From a virus, in IMG/VR virus record IMGVR_UViG_3300036389_000002, positions 1 through 52,400 of that record: DNA of 52,400 bases; one strand, given 5' to 3'. Both the position numbers and the translations under genes were made by a program. The stretch's first letter is position 1, and the number at the start of each line of letters is the position of its first letter. The notes beneath the pieces are model-generated. The model searched no databases, was not told where the DNA came from, and saw nothing but the letters and a program-made list of their open reading frames with translations. This document shows, piece by piece, positions 38,699-46,660 of the stretch.

Positions 38699-39970
38699 AT
38701 GAATCGCGCCCTTTCAGTTTTTGCTCGTCCAATCCCATACCACAAGGAACTGCGCAACATAACGGGTTCTGTGCTTTCAGCTATCCTCATGCAGCAGTTA
38801 GAATTCCGCTTTGACGGGACTGGCGATGGGTTCTATAAATTTATGCAACCTTGCCAGCACAAAGCTTACAGAGAAGGCGACTCTTGGGAAGAAGAGTTGA
38901 ATTTTTCTGTAGGAGAATTTCGCACAGCCTTTGACCGAATTGGCATTCGTTATAAGTCAAAACGTGAATACTCTGTAGCTCTTGCCAAGGGAGAAGTGTT
39001 TGGCGAGGACAATAAGTATATGTACTGCTCTTATCACGACAAAATCAAAGGACTTACCTTTTACTTCCGCAATCATCAAAAGGTTGCTGAACAAGTGGAA
39101 GTTTTAACTCATGGGGAGCCTATTTACGTAACTAAGCAAAAGAAATCTACGGAAATGAAGAATCCTGATTCACGTAAATTAAAAATTGTCAGTTACGTAG
39201 CTGAGGAATCCTCCGATCATCTATATACAGAGAATACTTCAGAGAATAACTATCCAGAGAATACATACACAGAAGAGCATATGGAACTTTTTCAAGAAGT
39301 CTCTGAGTTAGTGTCGGATGAAATTGACTGGGACAGCATTAAGCTGTTAAATAACACAGAGGAGCAAAATTACGATCTCTCTTTTACTCCGGAAGAGCCA
39401 CCAGAAACTTTGATAGAAAACGAGATCACTCATGAGGACAAAATTCCCGCGCCCGCAGCAGCATCATTCGACAAAAGCGAACAACCGAACTATCAGCTAA
39501 TAGAAAGTGTTGAAAGCCTGCCTTTGATGCCTGGGAGCAAACGGCTAATCCTTCCTTGGGAAAACCCAGGGCACAGTCGCAACGACTTGTACAAATGGGA
39601 CTTTGCTGAATGGCTGTACACTTCTCACTTGAAACAATGCAGCACCTTTACTAAAGATGGGTTCCGAAAAAATAAAAATCGTGTGCGGAACTATCTTTTA
39701 AAAGCCCACAGCGACGCAACTAGATTGGAAACCCTTGCTAACTTTTGGAATGAATTTGTCACTAACTTGACCCCAGTAGTAACTTCTTCTCAATCCCCTC
39801 TAGAAAGCTTTCTAACCCGTTGCGGAGATGAATTAAGAAGGATTGTCCTTAGAAACAATTTCACACAAGCTGAGATTCAAAATATCGCCGAGTGCTGGGA
39901 AGCAGCTAACAAGGATGAGGAGTTAGTTATTATGATGATGGAGCGCTCAGGACTTATTGATGATTTTTGA
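38699..39970 (+). CDS. candidate replication initiator/replisome organiser
   Basis: A 423-residue protein. The N-terminal 125 residues resemble the wHTH domain of phage and plasmid replication proteins: ELRNITGSVLSAILMQQLEFRF, a GFYKFMQPC stretch, and EELNFSVGEFRTAFDRIGI (recognition helix). A linker with repeated TENT/PENT-like motifs (about 175-190) joins it to a conserved C-terminus with WDFAEWLYTSHLKQCSTF and a KNRVRNYLLKAH helix. Iteron-like repeats lie inside the gene, as in lambda O. Helicase-loader-like and ParB-like genes follow on the same strand. Identification is by architecture and context. Confidence 0.6.
   Translation: MNRALSVFARPIPYHKELRNITGSVLSAILMQQLEFRFDGTGDGFYKFMQPCQHKAYREGDSWEEELNFSVGEFRTAFDRIGIRYKSKREYSVALAKGEVFGEDNKYMYCSYHDKIKGLTFYFRNHQKVAEQVEVLTHGEPIYVTKQKKSTEMKNPDSRKLKIVSYVAEESSDHLYTENTSENNYPENTYTEEHMELFQEVSELVSDEIDWDSIKLLNNTEEQNYDLSFTPEEPPETLIENEITHEDKIPAPAAASFDKSEQPNYQLIESVESLPLMPGSKRLILPWENPGHSRNDLYKWDFAEWLYTSHLKQCSTFTKDGFRKNKNRVRNYLLKAHSDATRLETLANFWNEFVTNLTPVVTSSQSPLESFLTRCGDELRRIVLRNNFTQAEIQNIAECWEAANKDEELVIMMMERSGLIDDF
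39227..39275. repeat. iteron-like repeats inside the replication gene
   Basis: CAGAGAATA occurs three times at 13-15-bp spacing (39228, 39240, 39255) and ACAGAAGAG follows. Just upstream (39192-39215) lies a copy of the repeat found before the tape-measure gene. The arrangement is similar to a phage origin embedded in its initiator gene. Confidence 0.45.
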
Positions 39971-40088
39971 TGTTTATGCAAACTTTTCAGAAGCCACTTA
40001 CCGAGGTGAGCACTATCCTTCACAAGCTGTTTTTTCCCATTTCATAAGTGCCAAACTGTCCTGGCTTGTCAACACTTTGTTCAGTAAC
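39960..40088 (+). CDS. possible 42-residue protein
   Basis: An ATG overlapping the end of the replication gene opens 42 codons (MIFDVYANFSEATYRGEHYP, HFISAKLSWLVNTL). It has the composition of a real protein, but no family and no clear ribosome site. Bases 40089-40304 show no other gene. Confidence 0.3.
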
Positions 40089-40304
40089 CCTGATACACCA
40101 GAACTTTGGGGTTAAGAATCCTCTGGCTTGGTTTCTCATGGGTTCCCTGATTGGGTGAATTTGCGCCCAGTTAAACCAAATCAATGATCGCCCTTCGACT
40201 CACGCAAAATGCAAAGCGCCCAGAAACATTTCTAAGCGCTTACCCAAGAACTTGAAGCGATTCACCACCAAAGAGAACACATCAACATTCTAGGTACTTA
40301 CTTA

Positions 40305-40481
40305 TTATACCATCCTGCCAGAGTATTGACTGGTATACCCAGTAATAAACCGTGATCTCCTATTTGCAAAACGAATCATCTTTGCAGCGATCGCATACTC
40401 AGCGGCATTATGCTCTTGTACCGCTAATTCCATCTGCTGAGTGGTTAAATGCAAGGTTTCTTTCAGCCTGTAGTTTTTCAT
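40305..40481 (-). CDS. hypothetical small helical protein
   Basis: A 58-residue protein from ATG 40481 (GAGGAAG upstream): LKETLHLTTQQMELAVQEHN, then AAEYAIAAKMIRFANRRSRF. Helical and basic at the end. No family recognised. Divergent from 40606-41079 across palindrome copy 17. Confidence 0.5.
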   Translation of the reverse strand: MKNYRLKETLHLTTQQMELAVQEHNAAEYAIAAKMIRFANRRSRFITGYTSQYSGRMV

Positions 40482-40501
40482 AATCTTCCTCAACTTTTAC
40501 G

Positions 40502-40523
40502 GTTATCGTAACGTTACGCTAAC
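40502..40523. repeat. 22-bp palindrome, copy 17
   Basis: Arms GTTATC and GCTAAC, core GTAACGTTAC. It lies between divergent genes, 28 bp upstream of the -35 of the plus-strand promoter. Confidence 0.9.
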
Positions 40524-40550
40524 CAGGCAGAAAAATATTTTTAGAACCGC

Positions 40551-40579
40551 TTGATTTATTATGCCCGATTGGGCATAAT
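40551..40579 (+). promoter_or_regulatory. early promoter with full ATGCCC/GGGCAT operator
   Basis: TTGATT and CATAAT, 17 bp apart. ATGCCC-GATT-GGGCAT spans the spacer and the first bases of the -10. It drives 40606-41079 and probably the following genes. Confidence 0.75.
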
Positions 40580-40605
40580 AAATATCAACCACCAAAAAGA
40601 AAGAC

Positions 40606-41079
40606 ATGACACGTTTAACGATAGAAGGAATTAGTGCGCAGGTCAAAGAAGCAGGTTTAGAAATGAACGTCAACAAAAAACAAAAAAATCTGTATAAGTA
40701 TGTTGTAGTTGACGTGCAACTTAACCCTGTGTTTGGTGCGGACACGCTTGCTGACATTAGCCTGTTACTTGAGAACTACCTTGCTAATCTTCCAGTTGAA
40801 ACTGAAGCTGAAGCTGAGGATGAACCACTTGTTGAGCCAGTTTACACTTTGGGTGACTTTGAAGGCATTGAACGCGACGTGATGGCTGTAACTACTTGGT
40901 TCGCAGCTACACCACTGACCTGCGATGTTTTGAGCTATCAGTATTGTCGCCTGATTGACAAGCCACCCAGCTATTGGGATATTTGGTGGCTAACTTATGA
41001 CAGAGCAAAACGTCAACTTATTGGCGCGGTTACAGCCGCTAAACACACAGTTGTTTTGCCTAATTTCCAGGTCATTTAA
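40606..41079 (+). CDS. hypothetical early protein
   Basis: A 157-residue protein with a helical start (LTIEGISAQVKEAGLEMNVN), VVVDVQLNPVFGADTLADIS, an acidic linker (about 65-80), and an aromatic C-terminal half (SYWDIWWLTYDRAKRQLIGA). No family recognised. It is the first gene behind a strong operator-controlled promoter. Confidence 0.55.
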   Translation: MTRLTIEGISAQVKEAGLEMNVNKKQKNLYKYVVVDVQLNPVFGADTLADISLLLENYLANLPVETEAEAEDEPLVEPVYTLGDFEGIERDVMAVTTWFAATPLTCDVLSYQYCRLIDKPPSYWDIWWLTYDRAKRQLIGAVTAAKHTVVLPNFQVI

Positions 41080-41269
41080 CCAAGAATTTGATATCTGCTT
41101 TGCGTTTTCATTCAAAACCGTTCGAGACAAATTGATTGAGCTTGGTTTCCTTGTAGCAAGTTCGCGTTCAAAGTATCACCTATCTCGCCTGGGGGAAGGC
41201 TACGCCGTAGAAATGGATTATGAGCGTTACTGGCATTTAAGTATCCTTAAGCTTTTGGAGAATTTATGA
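40997..41269 (+). CDS. hypothetical protein overlapping its neighbours
   Basis: A 90-residue protein whose first 28 codons overlap the previous gene; a start inside the frame is less supported. The C-terminal half (FKTVRDKLIELGFLVASSRS, KYHLSRLGEGYAVEMDYERY) resembles a winged-helix fold. Its stop overlaps the next ATG (ATGA), which supports it as real. Confidence 0.45.
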   Translation: MTEQNVNLLARLQPLNTQLFCLISRSFNQEFDICFAFSFKTVRDKLIELGFLVASSRSKYHLSRLGEGYAVEMDYERYWHLSILKLLENL

Positions 41270-41649
41270 TTTTAAGCTTTTCTATTACTTGCAAGCTTGC
41301 TGTACAGCATAAAGTTGCTGATCCTTTGAGAACAGGCATGAAAACAGTGTCTCGGCGCAACTGGTCAGACGCTCACGCAAACAAGTGGTTAAATGCTTAT
41401 CGTTCAGGGAAACATTTGCACTCTTGTTGGTCTAACGCGCCATTTGTGCATGGTGCTTGTTACTTGGGACAGATTCACCTATCTTGTGAGCCTTACCAGG
41501 AGATGTTGATTGATATGCCTGAATCAGACCTTGTGCGGGAGGGAGGTTTCTGGCAATCACGCGAAGATTTTATCCGCGACATCGGTAAAGATAACCCATA
41601 TAAAATTCTGTGGGTTGTCCGCTGGGATAAATTTTTCTTGGCTAATTGA
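41266..41649 (+). CDS. ASCH-domain protein
   Basis: A 127-residue protein. FSITCKLAVQHKVADPLRTG followed by MKTVSRRNW matches the entry of ASCH (PUA-like) domains, usually written as I-x-G-x-KTxxxR. ASCH domains bind RNA or modified nucleosides, and many small ones act on nucleosides in phages. It is translationally coupled to the previous gene. Confidence 0.6.
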   Translation: MILSFSITCKLAVQHKVADPLRTGMKTVSRRNWSDAHANKWLNAYRSGKHLHSCWSNAPFVHGACYLGQIHLSCEPYQEMLIDMPESDLVREGGFWQSREDFIRDIGKDNPYKILWVVRWDKFFLAN

Positions 41650-41674
41650 CGCAATGCCCACTTGGGCATACAAT
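41646..41674 (+). promoter_or_regulatory. early promoter with full ATGCCC/GGGCAT operator
   Basis: TTGACG (41646-41651) and TACAAT (41669-41674), 17 bp apart. ATGCCC-ACTT-GGGCAT fills the spacer and overlaps the start of the -10. It lies over the stop of the ASCH gene and drives 41719-42306. Confidence 0.8.
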
Positions 41675-41718
41675 GATCACAACGGATTTGAAGGAAAATA
41701 TTATGGAGACAAAGGAAT

Positions 41719-42306
41719 ATGAATGTTGAGATTGTCAAAGCAGTAACAAAAATGCTTTCTGATTTTAACAAATATTTTAGTTACTTGCATGGAAAAACGA
41801 ACATAGTAGAAATAGAGTTACCCAAGGAAGCCATTATGGTTTGGGTAAAGATTTTTGAAGGTTTAACGCGGGAAGAACGCCAATCTGCTATAGAAAAAGT
41901 CTACGAGCACTACAGTTATCATCCAACGCCGCAGCAGTTCCGTGAGTTGGTGAAAGAATCAGAAAGCGCGGATGCACTTTCTGAATGGATCGTTGTTCTT
42001 GATGCATTAAGAATGTCTGCTGACGATGCAAGAGATAGGGTTGAGTGCTTATCTCCTCATGCTCGTCGTGCTTTGCAGACAGTTGGTGGGTTATCTGGGA
42101 TTGGAATGTGCCCAGAAGCTGCTTTGCACAAATCTGTGAAAGAAGATTTTTGTTTGGCTTGGAAACTCATTAAGAATAGCACAATTCCTCACCCGTTAGA
42201 AGCGCAATTCAACCATACCAGAAGTGTTGAACCTGTTATTGATGTGAGTTCTCGCATAGGCGCTTTTTCTGCCAGCTTCGGTACTTTGAGTGATTCTGAT
42301 GGTTAG
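41719..42306 (+). CDS. candidate helicase loader
   Basis: A 195-residue protein. The N-terminal helical part, PKEAIMVWVKIFEGLTREER, with SAIEKVYEHYSYHPTPQQFREL, fits the G39P-like loader N-terminal fold, where W, A, H and the PTP turn recur. The C-terminus is flexible (Ser/Gly/Asp). It follows the initiator cluster, where loaders sit. The stop codon lies in palindrome copy 18. Moderate confidence without a structure search. Confidence 0.45.
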   Translation: MNVEIVKAVTKMLSDFNKYFSYLHGKTNIVEIELPKEAIMVWVKIFEGLTREERQSAIEKVYEHYSYHPTPQQFRELVKESESADALSEWIVVLDALRMSADDARDRVECLSPHARRALQTVGGLSGIGMCPEAALHKSVKEDFCLAWKLIKNSTIPHPLEAQFNHTRSVEPVIDVSSRIGAFSASFGTLSDSDG

Positions 42307-42323
42307 CGTAACGTTACGGTAAC
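42302..42323. repeat. 22-bp palindrome, copy 18
   Basis: Arms GTTAGC and GGTAAC, core GTAACGTTAC. It overlaps the stop at 42304-42306 and ends 5 bp before the next ATG. Confidence 0.9.
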
Positions 42324-42328
42324 GAGAG

Positions 42329-42562
42329 ATGAATGAACTTGTGAAAGAAATTCAGCACGATATATGTTACTTAAGGTCTAAGGGCAAAAATATTAATATT
42401 TTGCCTGTTTGTGACTCAATATTTGCGCTTTACATCAACAACAATTGTTACGGGAACTGGACAGTTATTGGACTAATTTCTATTATTGCCCAGTACAGGT
42501 GTAAATCGTATCCTGACTCATTTTTTGCCAGTTATGGCATTCCATTGCCAATGGAACTTTAG
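42329..42562 (+). CDS. hypothetical small protein
   Basis: A 77-residue protein with VKEIQHDICYLRSKGKNINI, a Tyr/Asn-rich middle, and a Pro-rich end. No family recognised. GAGAG between the palindrome and the ATG may be its ribosome site. It probably depends on transcription from the promoter at 41646. Confidence 0.45.
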   Translation: MNELVKEIQHDICYLRSKGKNINILPVCDSIFALYINNNCYGNWTVIGLISIIAQYRCKSYPDSFFASYGIPLPMEL

Positions 42563-42620
42563 CTTTAGGCTTGGTTGAATGGCAAATTATAAAGAGCTAC
42601 TGCGCAGTAGCTCTTTTGTT

Positions 42621-42642
42621 GTTAACGTAAAATTACCATAAC
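42621..42642. repeat. 22-bp palindrome, copy 19
   Basis: Arms GTTAAC and CATAAC, core GTAAAATTAC. It lies just upstream of the promoter at 42647-42675; a GAGCTACTGCGCAGTAGCTC hairpin lies 8 bp before it and may be a terminator. Confidence 0.85.
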
Positions 42643-42646
42643 GGAC

Positions 42647-42675
42647 TTGTCATTGTATGGCAAGTATGGCATACT
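42647..42675 (+). promoter_or_regulatory. early promoter with operator variant
   Basis: TTGTCA (42647-42652) and CATACT (42670-42675), 17 bp apart. The operator halves are changed to TATGGC and TGGCATA. It drives the ParB-like gene. Confidence 0.65.
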
Positions 42676-42702
42676 AAAAGCACAGGTAATTTAAGGTAAA
42701 AT

Positions 42703-44958
42703 ATGACAAAGATAGAAATTATTCAGTCAGCAATCAAAAGCACTCAAGAAGAAATTGAGCAATTGAGAGCTAAACGAACAAGCAAAGCAAACACTCGAAA
42801 AATTGAAGAAGGCGAAATTAAGCTTGCAAACTTAAGTGCATTCTTCAATTTAGTAGAAAAAGGTGGATCTTTGGATAGCTTGTATGTTGCCAAAAGCATA
42901 GGTGAAGAAGTTCACAAGATTTACCAAGTTTTTGACAATGGCGAAGTAGAGCTTGAAACTTTTCAAGACGAAGTGTTTAAAGCTAACCTTAGCGACTTAA
43001 TGTATGACGAAAAAGCAACTAGTGAATCTCCCGCCATAGATTCAGTGGTGATTCTTAGGTCTGGAGAGGAGTGCAAGCTAGTGCGGTTGATTTACCCAGG
43101 GCAAATAGAAGTAGAAGGTAAGTCTGGCTTAATCCCATCTTCTGATTGGACACTTAGTAATGTTGCGGTGCCAGAAGAGTTCGCTGTGCTGCCACAACAA
43201 GAAGAAAATCAAACACAGCTTCCAGAAGGCGTTCCCAAAGTTGTTTTTTTGGATACTCCAATTGAAAAAATTGTTGGGAGTTACCGTTTTATTATTGGAA
43301 AAACAGAACAAGATGATTTCATTGGGCAGTTGTTTGAGGTTTTGTCTAAGCAAGAATCCCAACTTGTCATTCAAACCGAACCAAGCAAAAGGTTTCATTG
43401 GGTGCGCTCAGTTTTGGTTTTGAAATATCACCAAGACAAAAAACCATTGCAGGCAGGCGATAAACTGAATTTTGATCCTTGGTTACTGGCATTTCCTTCT
43501 GAAAATCAGGAAGCTTACCATCCTACAGATGACGAGGAAGACGTATCCGATATTCAAGAGGACTTAATGAGTGGTAAGCCAATTCTGCAAGCCGTTGGAG
43601 TTAGTACCAATGGAGAAACCTTCTCAGGATATAGGCGAACGCTTGCAGCCATAAACGCTGGTCTGGAAACAATTCCAATTGATGTGCGTCAATTTGAAAC
43701 GAGAGTGGAATTCATTGAAGCCTTATTTGATGCGAACAAGACTCGTGAAAAAACACCAGAAATTAAAGCACGTGAGCGTGACATTAGATTCAAGTATTGT
43801 TCCGAAGAAGCCAAGCAGGCACAGTTAGCGCGTTTGCGTGATCCTTCTGGTACAAAGAACCCACTTGCTTTAGGATCTGCTTGGGAGCGAACAGTTGCTA
43901 ATGAGCCAGATATTAGCCCATCGACAGCCGCTGCGCAATCTCGAATCCTTCAGTTTATTGATCATTCTCCTGATAGAGAGATGGCAACAAAAATCCGAGA
44001 AGTTTTTAACTCTGGGGACAAGAAAACAAAGACCTGCGAGGATTTAATTAAGTATAGCCAGCATGCTCCTGCTGATGCCAGAACTGCTGCGGATATGATC
44101 TTGAACGGGGATGCATCTAGTGTTCCTAAAGCGATCGCAAAAAACAACAAACTCTCCCCATTTGCCAAAAGAGAAACGCCAGAAGGTGTCCACATTCCTC
44201 CTAGTGGAACTATTCCACCTAATAGAGCAGAGTCTACCCAGTCATCTTCCCCTGTTTTGCCTCCTAATCTTATGCGCTTGGTTGCAAATACTCTGGGAAG
44301 AATTGACATTGATATTCTTAGTGCAAATGCTTCCTCAAATGCAACACATCATTTTACTGGCGCATCTGACAAATTAAACGCTTTAAAAGCTGATTGGCAA
44401 ATTCCTGGTAAGCGAGGTGCTTGTAAAGTATTTGGTTGCCTTTATGTTGATAATTTGCTTGAATGGATTCAAGCATTATCTGCGCAATGGGTTAAAGGCA
44501 ATATTGCAGAAGCTGTTATTTTTGTCGCCAACCCTGCTCTTAGTGTACGCAACGCTCTTAAAGGAATTGCTGCTGTTTCTGGTGAAATCTTGTTCCCTGT
44601 AGAACTTACCGTTGCAAATCAGTTTTATGCAAAAGCAGAAATGACGGTGTATTACCTGGGTGGTAGTTGGCAAAAGTTCGCCAACATCTTTGAACCATTT
44701 GCTGATGTCCGAATTAGACGCTGGGCATTTGAACCAAATATTACGCCACTTGCTTTTGACGATAGTGAATTGCATTGGCAAGAAAGCACCAACGGTTCCA
44801 GCGCTCAATACAAGGGCATGAGGCTTTCAATTATCGAAACGATGGATGGATCTTGGTATGCCGAAGTTAATGGGCAAAAAATCTCTGAAAACCTAGAAAG
44901 CAAAGCGCAAGCTAAAACCATTGCCGCAACCGCAGCAGATCAACTGAGTGCTGCCTAA
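42703..44958 (+). CDS. large ParB-like protein with a Dam-like C-terminal region
   Basis: A 751-residue protein. Residues 1-60 are coiled coil. About 295-365 resemble the ParB/Srx core (SGKPILQAVGVSTNGETFSG, YRRTLAAINAG, then EALFDANKTREKT). About 540-680 have the spacing of phage Dam-type methyltransferases (WIQALSAQWVKGNIAEAVIF, ALSVRNALKGIAAVSGEILF, TVYYLGGSWQKFANIFEPFA), but the catalytic NPPY is replaced by a CLY-type sequence, so methylation is unlikely. It may bind DNA and hold or segregate the element. Confidence 0.5.
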   Translation: MTKIEIIQSAIKSTQEEIEQLRAKRTSKANTRKIEEGEIKLANLSAFFNLVEKGGSLDSLYVAKSIGEEVHKIYQVFDNGEVELETFQDEVFKANLSDLMYDEKATSESPAIDSVVILRSGEECKLVRLIYPGQIEVEGKSGLIPSSDWTLSNVAVPEEFAVLPQQEENQTQLPEGVPKVVFLDTPIEKIVGSYRFIIGKTEQDDFIGQLFEVLSKQESQLVIQTEPSKRFHWVRSVLVLKYHQDKKPLQAGDKLNFDPWLLAFPSENQEAYHPTDDEEDVSDIQEDLMSGKPILQAVGVSTNGETFSGYRRTLAAINAGLETIPIDVRQFETRVEFIEALFDANKTREKTPEIKARERDIRFKYCSEEAKQAQLARLRDPSGTKNPLALGSAWERTVANEPDISPSTAAAQSRILQFIDHSPDREMATKIREVFNSGDKKTKTCEDLIKYSQHAPADARTAADMILNGDASSVPKAIAKNNKLSPFAKRETPEGVHIPPSGTIPPNRAESTQSSSPVLPPNLMRLVANTLGRIDIDILSANASSNATHHFTGASDKLNALKADWQIPGKRGACKVFGCLYVDNLLEWIQALSAQWVKGNIAEAVIFVANPALSVRNALKGIAAVSGEILFPVELTVANQFYAKAEMTVYYLGGSWQKFANIFEPFADVRIRRWAFEPNITPLAFDDSELHWQESTNGSSAQYKGMRLSIIETMDGSWYAEVNGQKISENLESKAQAKTIAATAADQLSAA

Positions 44959-44968
44959 AAAATATCTG

Positions 44969-44990
44969 GTTATCGTAACGTTACGGTAAC
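44969..44990. repeat. 22-bp palindrome, copy 20
   Basis: Arms GTTATC and GGTAAC, core GTAACGTTAC. It begins 10 bp after the ParB-like stop and ends 18 bp before the next ATG. Confidence 0.9.
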
Positions 44991-45008
44991 CAGTTTTAGA
45001 GGTGCTCT

Positions 45009-45299
45009 ATGAAAGAATCAACAAATATTTTAATTTCTGATTTAGAAGCAAAAGCTTTCAAGTCAGATTTCTCTTTGTATCATGAAGTTCTTAACAAAGC
45101 AAGAACAGGTTATTATCATTCCTGCAAAAGTCCTTTATCTGATCCTGAGCAGGCTTTGATTTTGGATTTAGTCAAGCTTGGTTTTTATGATTTGATTATT
45201 AAAGCGCATAGTGGCGCGTATGAAACGACTTTTGCCGAGGCGGATGTTTGGTTGCAATTAGATCTTAGCGTGGTAATGAAGTTTATTAAACAACAGTAA
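45009..45299 (+). CDS. hypothetical protein
   Basis: A 96-residue helical protein: ILISDLEAKAFKSDFSLYHE, LSDPEQALILDLVKLGFYDL. No family recognised. GAGGTG precedes the ATG, and a terminator follows at 45324. Confidence 0.5.
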   Translation: MKESTNILISDLEAKAFKSDFSLYHEVLNKARTGYYHSCKSPLSDPEQALILDLVKLGFYDLIIKAHSGAYETTFAEADVWLQLDLSVVMKFIKQQ

Positions 45300-45323
45300 T
45301 AAACAACAAGCAGTAATATAAAA

Positions 45324-45358
45324 AAGGAAGGTTTTAAACCTCCCTTGTTTTTTTCTTT
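45324..45358 (+). terminator. intrinsic terminator
   Basis: AAGG(A)AGGTTT pairs with AAACCTCCCTT, followed by a T-run. An AAGGCTG/CAGCCTT hairpin at 45368-45386 may end the converging minus-strand gene. Confidence 0.7.
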
Positions 45359-45390
45359 TTATGTATGAAGGCTGTTAAGAGCAGCCTTTG

Positions 45391-46563
45391 CTAAAATCCT
45401 TTTACTGTAACCGCTTGAGTGTTTTTGTTTTGGCGTTTAAGAAAGTTGTGCTCAAGTGCATTAAGAACTCTGTTTTCAACCTGGGCTTTCCCGCCATGCC
45501 ACATGCTGTGAATGTGAGATTCTCCAGTGCTACGGCTATGGTGGTTAAGTTGTTCAGTGACACAGTTCAAAAGTTCCCACGCATTATTGTTGCTAGCCTC
45601 TAAGTGAGATCCAATGCTGGTGTGGTTAGCATAGTTATAATAAGCTTGCCGAACCAGTTTACTTTGGTCATAAAAAGACTTGAGGCGATCGCTGTTTTCT
45701 TCCTTGTCGCCTAGCGTTTCAATCAAGAAGTCTTTAGCCTCCCGATTGCTGATTGGAGTTTGTGCCAACTCATCAATCAACTGACCCAAGTTTGCGAAAT
45801 TGTTCTTTGAACTTTCCAGAATTGCGTTTACTGATGCTTTTGAAAAGGATTGATTATGCCCTATAGAGCGCGTACCAACGTTAACCTTGCGAGTGATACC
45901 GTTGCAGCAAACAAGCCGGACTGCGCTTAATTTAGCGGTAAGCCCTGCGCCATACTCGTGTGAGTTTGTGAGTATCAGGCGACCGCAAATGACATCATCT
46001 GTTCCCATGACTGCCCATGATTCATTAACAACCGCGCTGGCAAACACTAGGCGACCGTCGCGCAGACTGCCTAGGCGTTCCATTTCAATTCCTGCGATCG
46101 CACAAAACTCATCAAAAGCATTCACTACCTCACGATTTTGATAAGGCTGCCAAGTGTCGTTAGTAACGCCAAAGAGTAGCCCTGTATCTCCCCTATACAC
46201 TGCTTGCTGCTGCGTATTGAGAAATTCCATGTTTTTCCCGTATTTCATCAAAGATGTTTCAGTTTCCCAATTAAGCCCTGCGTGCTTAAGCTTCTCGTCT
46301 AAGCTCCACTCTGACTCAACTGCGACGCCCACTCCCTTGTAATAAGCATCGTTGATCATGCCTTTGTAACCATTTTGCTTAAAGCGCTCTTTAATCTCAG
46401 ATGCCGCTAATTTCACCTTGTCTTTGTCAAAGTGAAAGCCTTGCTCGTATTGCTCATTTTTAAGCGCTTCTGGCTTAAAATCAAACTCTAAGTTAAAGCC
46501 GCCATCTAAAGAAGCGTCTGAAATGCCATGTTCTTCAAAACTCATAGCTGAAATCTCATTCAC
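45391..46563 (-). CDS. DUF932 phage/plasmid-like protein
   Basis: A 390-residue protein (start at 46563 or, with GAGAT upstream, at 46545). About 120-205 carry the DUF932 core: AVYRGDTGLLFGVTNDTWQP, NREVVNAFDEFCAIAG and GSLRDGRLVFASA. The C-terminal half is helical. DUF932 proteins are widespread in phages and plasmids and are mostly uncharacterised. Its promoter has one of the clearest ATGCCC/GGGCAT operators, so it is probably expressed early and tightly controlled. Convergent with 45009-45299. Confidence 0.75.
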   Translation of the reverse strand: MNEISAMSFEEHGISDASLDGGFNLEFDFKPEALKNEQYEQGFHFDKDKVKLAASEIKERFKQNGYKGMINDAYYKGVGVAVESEWSLDEKLKHAGLNWETETSLMKYGKNMEFLNTQQQAVYRGDTGLLFGVTNDTWQPYQNREVVNAFDEFCAIAGIEMERLGSLRDGRLVFASAVVNESWAVMGTDDVICGRLILTNSHEYGAGLTAKLSAVRLVCCNGITRKVNVGTRSIGHNQSFSKASVNAILESSKNNFANLGQLIDELAQTPISNREAKDFLIETLGDKEENSDRLKSFYDQSKLVRQAYYNYANHTSIGSHLEASNNNAWELLNCVTEQLNHHSRSTGESHIHSMWHGGKAQVENRVLNALEHNFLKRQNKNTQAVTVKGF

Positions 46564-46572
46564 TACTTCTTT

Positions 46573-46601
46573 AGTATGCCCATATGGGCATGTATTGTCA
46601 A
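46573..46601 (-). promoter_or_regulatory. early promoter with full ATGCCC/GGGCAT operator
   Basis: TTGACA (46596-46601) and CATACT (46573-46578) on the minus strand, 17 bp apart. ATGCCC-ATAT-GGGCAT spans the spacer and -10. It drives the DUF932 gene with a very short leader. Confidence 0.8.
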
Positions 46602-46630
46602 TGATTTTCTGGCTATTTTTTTATATTATG

Positions 46631-46652
46631 GTTATTGTAACGTTACGATAAC
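46631..46652. repeat. 22-bp palindrome, copy 21
   Basis: Arms GTTATT and GATAAC, core GTAACGTTAC. It ends 8 bp before the ATG of the ParB-methyltransferase gene. It is the last copy; none follows in the terminase block. Confidence 0.9.
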
Positions 46653-46660
46653 CAGGTGAC

